Assembly: GCA_000711775.1 (NCBI GenBank) | Contig: ARYC01017257.1 | Coordinates: forward strand, 1-64,000 | Direction of reading: 5' to 3' | Source of the DNA: Oxytricha trifallax | Taxonomy: Eukaryota; Ciliophora; Spirotrichea; Sporadotrichida; Oxytrichidae | DNA: 64,000 nt | In this document: one piece after another, positions 58,805-64,000 of the stretch | How positions within the stretch are numbered: position 1 is the stretch's first letter | Layout of the letters: each line of letters begins with the position of its first letter | Translations under genes and position numbers: made by a program | Notes under the pieces: model-generated | The model's input: the letters and a program-made list of their open reading frames with translations, nothing else | Database searches by the model: none | What the model was told of the DNA's origin: nothing

Positions 58805-60144
58805 ATGAGACTTACCTTTGGCTGTAATAAAAATTGTCATACAGAACTACCAGAGCTATCACTTGAGGTCTCTGTTCTTAAAATAGAAATTAATAATAGA
58901 AAATAAATGGCAAACAAGTGTGTGGGAGACAGAGAGGAGGAGAAAGGTATTAATGAAATGCCTATACAAACTGAAGAAGTAGAAGTATACTTTTGTGAGA
59001 AGTGTGAGAGAGACTTCGCTCATAAATCTAGTTGGTATAGGCATATGAAAGAGCATAGAGAAGCCAAGCCAACTGTATACTTAAAGCACGATAAAATCGA
59101 CGGAAAGTATGATTGCTTCGAGTGCCATAAGCAGTATGCTCATACAAGAGATTTAAGGAAGCATCTTTTAAAAGCTCACAAGAAGACTTAGAGATTGAAA
59201 AGCATGAAGATGAATTGAAGCTACTAAACAAAAGAAAAGCAAGAGAATCTTCGAAACTTGAAGAGCTTGAACAAGCTAGTGAATCAGAACATGTGAGGAA
59301 ATCACGCAATCTACTATCATCCGAAATCACAAAGATCATGATTAAATTCAATATAAAAAGATTCCTGTTCTTGCCTAAATTGACCTAGACACTTCACTGT
59401 AAAGCTACCTTATATTAGAATACTCCTTTGATAAGAAAGTTATCAATGATCATCAATACGCATACAAGGTGTATCCCTTCAACTATCTCTTAAGTGATGA
59501 TAAATACTAGATGGAGTTTACAAATGAGTATCAAATACTTACTCAAGCAAAGTTCAAAGAGTGTAGCTACTTAATAAAGTTAGACTCCCACTCTATGAAA
59601 TGACCCTAAGAGATTTCATTACAGATCAAAGTAATTATAAGTGTTTGGATAAATAGCAATTCAGACAATATAAGGTATAAAAGAGCTTCACAAGTTAGGG
59701 TTTGTTCATAGAGATTTGAAGCCAGAAAATATAATGATAAACTTCTCACCAGTAAGAGTAGCAATAATCGATTTCAACAGAGCCTAAAGAGTGGAAGTAT
59801 CAAGGCTTGGAACTGTAATGGGAACTCAAGGGTACTATCCAGAAAGAGAAGACTGGAGAGATGGTGACTTTTAGTGGGATGTGTGGGCTTTAGCAGCAAT
59901 AATAATAGAGTGCGATATGCCTCGCAACGATTACTACTCTACAAGGTGCGAGAAAGATGCTAAGTAAAGGACTTAGTAGTTTATAGACAAAACTAGAGTC
60001 TCTCAATCGATAAAACAAATGGCAGAATAAATAATAATAAAACCAAACTCAAGATCAGGCATATCAATGGAGCAGATAGAGTTGTGATTAAGTAAGATCA
60101 ACTTCAGACCTCTTCAACATGATTCTAAAGTGCATTTTGAGTGA
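58805..60144 (+). pseudogene. TBE D 57-kDa zinc-finger/kinase gene, frameshifted
   Basis: ATG 58,805-58,807. About 21 bp that encode the N-terminal CxxC of TBE B are deleted in frame. Both C2H2 fingers (YFCEKCERDF, YDCFECHKQY) are intact. A frame change near 59,185 and further ones in the N-lobe interrupt the kinase part, which still shows HRDLKPEN, DFNRA and a WDVWALAAIIIE segment. It ends at the normal TGA 60,142-60,144. Confidence 0.87.
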
Positions 60145-60177
60145 TTACATTAAATAAATTTACTTTAAATTTCACAT

Positions 60178-60255
60178 TAAAGCCTATTAATATCCCCAAC
60201 CCCTAACAAATTCCCTACAAATCAAAGCACTTATAAACCTCATTAAGGGGTTTTG
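60178..60255 (-). repeat. Right terminal inverted repeat of TBE D
   Basis: CCCCAACCCCTAACAAATTC and onward match the other TBEs, but it ends AAGGGGTTTTG with one telomeric unit instead of two. Confidence 0.9.
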
Positions 60256-60505
60256 ATTGTAATATGTTATAAATTTATATATGAAAATAAAATAATAAAT
60301 GTTAAGAAAACTAAATATCTAAATTTATAATCCTCTATTAACTTATCCTTTAGATATTTCTTAATATGTCTAAGAATCTTTTAATATAAGATATTGTGCA
60401 ATATCAGTATTTAACAGAGATATATTTAAATCTACTTTTTTATTTTATATAAAATAGCTACTTTCATTAATTTAATATAAATTTATTTCAAATAGAAAAA
60501 ATAAT

Positions 60506-61013
60506 GGGGGGGGAAGTTTCCTGCACCGTTTTATGATAAAAAAGAATTTTAGGGAAGTTTCTTACACTTTTTTCAAAATTTTTTTCTCTAAAAATAATAT
60601 TATTTAACAACTTCCTCCTAACTACTGAACTAATTTCATTGATAGAATTATAATTAATTTATAAATCAACTAATCAATATCTCTCTTCAGATTCCAAAAT
60701 TATGCATATTCCATCCCATATTTGTTGGTTTCTGTCTCTTAACCATGACATTACCCTCTCTGTTATTATAGTAATTCCAAGTATTTTATCCAATTGATAT
60801 TTAAATTTTAATTCAATTTATAATGTTATTTCCAAACCAATATAATGCTAGACTATATATTGTTGATATACTTCAATGATGTATAAATATCATTTAGTAT
60901 TAATGAATCATAAGAATGTTCAATTTTATAATATATCTAAAATTTATTTAATTTTACTTAAATAAAAAAAAGTGCAGGAAACTTCCTCGAGTGCAGAAAC
61001 TTTCCCCCCCCCC
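60506..61013. mobile_element. GGAAGTTTCCTGCA-family foldback/MITE, copy 5
   Basis: 508 bp. Left GGGGGGGGAAGTTTCCTGCA with a second GGGAAGTTTCTTACAC. Right AGTGCAGGAAACTTCC and GTGCAGAAACTTTCCCCC. An 8-bp AAAATAAT is repeated on both sides (60,498-60,505 and 61,014-61,021). The interior resembles copy 1 (for example AATCAATATCTCTCTTCAG against TAGTCAATATCTCTATAAG). Confidence 0.82.
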
Positions 61014-62585
61014 AAAATAATATTTCCGAAAAATTATCGGAGCAAAAATTTATTATACTTTTTTATAAATAAAACATTTTTTAAATTAACTCTTTATTTA
61101 ATAAATTTAACGAATTCTACTGATGGATCTCGATTACTTTTCATAACAATTGGTGTTAATTATTATTATAATTTAATATATAAGAACTTAAAAGTTAAAG
61201 TATAATAAAATGGCGTAAGCTTTTAAATAATTCGAGAATGTAGTAATTATAATACGCTTTTTTTTATATTTAGGTGTTATTATACACTTCCATGATTATC
61301 TTAATTTTGTAAATAATTTATCATTTATTTAAAATTAAAAATTCCCAATATATATATATATATATAAATTTAAATAAGAACACATAAAATGGGATTTATC
61401 AATTTTATTAATGATAATTAAATATAATAATAAATAGTATAAATAACAAATAGGTTTTTGAATAATATTAATACAAATAAGAATTTATAAGTATTTTTTT
61501 ACAATGAAAGAATAATTTAAAGATTTAAGAAATTTGATTATTAATAACAATTATAACATTTAATTAATATAAGAAAACTATTTAATAAATATTATAGAAT
61601 TAGAAAATTGAGTACAAATAATTAAGAATATTTTTCGATAAGATTGCTATGAATTATTTAGAATTTTAAAAGAGTGTGGATTCCTAAGTGTACCTGTTGA
61701 ATGTAGCTGAGATTAAGTAAAAAAAAACGAATTTATTTTTTATTATCATCAGAAATATTTAAATTATTAATTAAAATTTATAACCTATACACCAATTATC
61801 AGGAAATTATTGCTGATAAAAAATTAATATAATTATTTAGTAAATTCGCATTTAATTTATCTATATTTATACATAAATATTTATAATAATTAGGTATCAG
61901 AATATAATAAAGAAATTTTAATTTTAGTCTTTTAAATATGATAATTTTAATTTTATGTTTAATTTATCAAAAACAAATTTAAATTTAGTTTTAATTAATT
62001 AAAAAATAGTGATTAAAACACTAATTTAGGATAAACAATTTTGAAGATTAAAAACCCTTAAATTACTTCAGTAATTTTATTGATATTTAATTGATTAGAT
62101 GATACAATAAAAAAGCATAAATTAATTGTATAAATATGTTTTATTTATTAAATATTAATATTTTAAGTGAGTATAGCAATAAAGCATATAAATTTTTAAC
62201 ACTCACATAAACTTAGTTTCATCAGTAATCTTCTGTTTTTTGCTTAATTAAATATTTGTTTGTCTGTGTTTATTGTTTAATTCTATCAGCTAAACTTCAT
62301 TATAGTTGAGAATATTATTTTAAGCATTATCCTATCTTTTATTTATCTAAATAAAGGTATGTTATTTATTAAGTGAATGGAATGATTATATAAGTATTAC
62401 GATTTCCATTTATTTTTGAAAAAAAATTCATTTTATTAAGGATTTTGAGAAATAATATAACGTGAACGTAATCATTTTTACTCAGCCACTAATTTGTTAA
62501 ATTTTTTAAGAGTTTAATCTATGCAATGTAATCTTAAAAGTTCTTGATTCATTATAAAGAGGAAATTTATTCACGAGTATCAATT
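61014..62585. other. A+T-rich DNA
   Basis: Nothing recognised beyond an (AT)n run at about 61,350-61,367. Confidence 0.5.
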
Positions 62586-64000
62586 AGAATAGCCATAAGA
62601 ATTAAATTTCACCATGCAATCAAAATATTAATTCTTATTTAGTTTACATTATTTTGGGAATATATTTATTTAAATAATTGAATATTTGAAAAAATAACTA
62701 TAACCCAAAAAATATTTTTAATTATTCTAAACTTATATTTTAGAATTTTAAAAATTAAATTAATCATATTTGAATAATATTTTATATATTTTAAATTTTA
62801 ATAAATTACTTCATTTTATAATGCAAGCCTTTATTTAATTATATAATTATGGTTCTTAATTTTAGTAGCTAGAAATTAAAGTATTTGGGAAATTAAAATA
62901 AGGAAATAATGCTGAAGGTAAATTCCGTCACTATAAAGTGAGTTCAGCACAATAATCATCTGTCATCCAAAATCGTGTCTTTTCTTTCATGTATCTCTCC
63001 AAATTTTTCATATTATGTCGAATACATTAATGTCATTTAATTTCAAATGAGGTTTGAACGAGTAACCTTTCACCAGGAACAAGCATAACAGAACTTTGTA
63101 AAAATCAATGTATTTACTAGGTAAATATAAAATAATCCCTGGTATTAAAACCTCCCCTATATGAATTAGTAAGTAGTTTGAGCAACCGGCTGGTAAGTAT
63201 CCAATAGTTGTTTTAAATTTAATTAAATGAATGATTCTTTAGCACTAAATATAAATAAAGATATTATCAACAGATATATTTTGTCTCTAGCTTAATTGTT
63301 GATTCCAAATAATAATTAAAATATTATTTATGTTATATCATTTATATTAATTATATTGTATTTTTCATTCTTGATTTGTCTAAATATATTAGAAATTATA
63401 ATTTTTATAATTTTAAAAATTGCCAATGCTCAATTTGTGAAATTATTATACATAATATTCATAAATGAATCTTTACAAACAAATTAGTTTTTAAATATAT
63501 GTAAGAACAAAACGATAACATACAATGAAATAACATTTTTTTTAAGAAAGGAATATTAATATTATAAAGTTATTAAAAATTAAATTAAAGTAATCAAAAG
63601 GGTCTTAATATATAATAGAGAAAGCTTATTAAATTTTAAATAATTAAAATCTTAAAGAAAATTTGATGAAAATTAAATAAACTAGATAATAGCAAAACAA
63701 AAATAGAATCAACCTCAAACTCCAGAAAGTGAATTTCACATAAAGTTTTGGATTCAAAATGATTAAATTTACAATATATGATTCCTTGAATATTTATCTT
63801 CTTCAATTAAATTAACTCATTTAAAAATTAAATAAATTCAATTATCTTCAAAAATATTTAATAGAAAATTAATATCTTATTTTTATATTTTTAAATATTA
63901 ATATTTTAAAAATAATCAACTAAAATAATTATTTCTAAATGTAAATTTATTTTATTAAATTTTCTTTCAAACACTAGATAAATTATCAATTATTTTTGCT
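62586..64000. repeat. Dispersed diverged repeat, copy 2 (runs off the window)
   Basis: Second copy of 51,009-52,430, same orientation, about 11.5 kb downstream. The hairpin TGCTGAA...TTCAGCA is at about 62,910-62,950, and the conserved minus frame ends at TGA 63,033-63,035. Confidence 0.75.

Larger units (their letters stand above)
56255..60255. mobile_element. TBE transposon D, opposite orientation to A and B
   Basis: 4,001 bp with an ATT target duplication (56,252-56,254 and 60,256-60,258). The transposase and the 57-kDa gene are on plus and the 22-kDa gene on minus, so it is inverted relative to A and B. The left repeat has lost part of the second C4 block (AAAACCCACGG), and the right end keeps only one GGGGTTTTG unit. 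It is more diverged than A is from B. Confidence 0.95.

Noticed and set aside
1-64000. CRISPR array, phage or bacterial defence island
   Set aside because: There is no regular spacer-repeat array and there are no bacterial-type genes; genetic code and elements are those of a ciliate.

Overview
The window looks like germline (micronuclear) DNA of a hypotrichous ciliate of the Oxytricha/Stylonychia group. Three observations support this. Complete transposons end in the hypotrich telomere repeat (CAAAACCCCAAAACCCC) inside 78-bp inverted repeats and carry the three-gene set of telomere-bearing elements (TBEs). Recognisable proteins read through only if TAA and TAG are glutamine and TGA is the sole stop. 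The rest is roughly 80% A+T with small islands of higher G+C, as expected for macronuclear-destined segments (MDSs) scattered among internal eliminated DNA. No tRNA, rRNA, CRISPR array or bacterial-type operon was seen.

Layout. 1-12,500 is a nest of TBE-type transposons: a strongly diverged TBE relative (element C) interrupted by TBE B (5,626-9,697), preceded by TBE A (459-4,521), whose left flank is an exact copy of TBE B's left flank. 12,900-18,200 has minus-strand coding-like blocks interrupted by a 2.1-kb element (14,344-16,464). That element has about 345-bp inverted repeats, iteron-like repeats, and one intact 450-residue gene with a superfamily-3 helicase core. It is the best candidate here for an undescribed system. 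18,200-42,000 is mostly very A+T-rich and holds small foldback elements in three or more families, large inverted repeats, and several coding-like islands, most of them frameshifted. 42,200-51,000 has weaker coding-like blocks, first on the plus and then on the minus strand. 51,000-52,430 and 62,590-64,000 are two copies of one diverged dispersed repeat. 54,869-56,244 is an ISXO2/Merlin-like DDE transposon whose decayed transposase has a glutamine-rich, acidic tail. TBE D (56,255-60,255) lies 10 bp beyond it.

How the parts work together. Each TBE encodes an IS630/Tc1-like DDE transposase (about 42 kDa), a zinc-finger/protein-kinase protein (about 57 kDa) and a 22-kDa protein of unknown function. 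The last two diverge from a shared spacer filled with CTCCTAATTAAGTAC repeats. Only some copies are intact here: the 57-kDa gene of TBE B and the 22-kDa gene of TBE D. All three TBE transposases are damaged. In silico removal of TBE B with one ATT target copy rejoins the kinase-like frame of element C exactly.

Limits. With one stop codon and extreme A+T content, open frames of 60-100 codons arise by chance, so coding islands with little G+C elevation are given low confidence. Comparison with a macronuclear genome of the same species would decide them. Many islands carry single-base frameshifts, which could be decay or uncorrected assembly indels.
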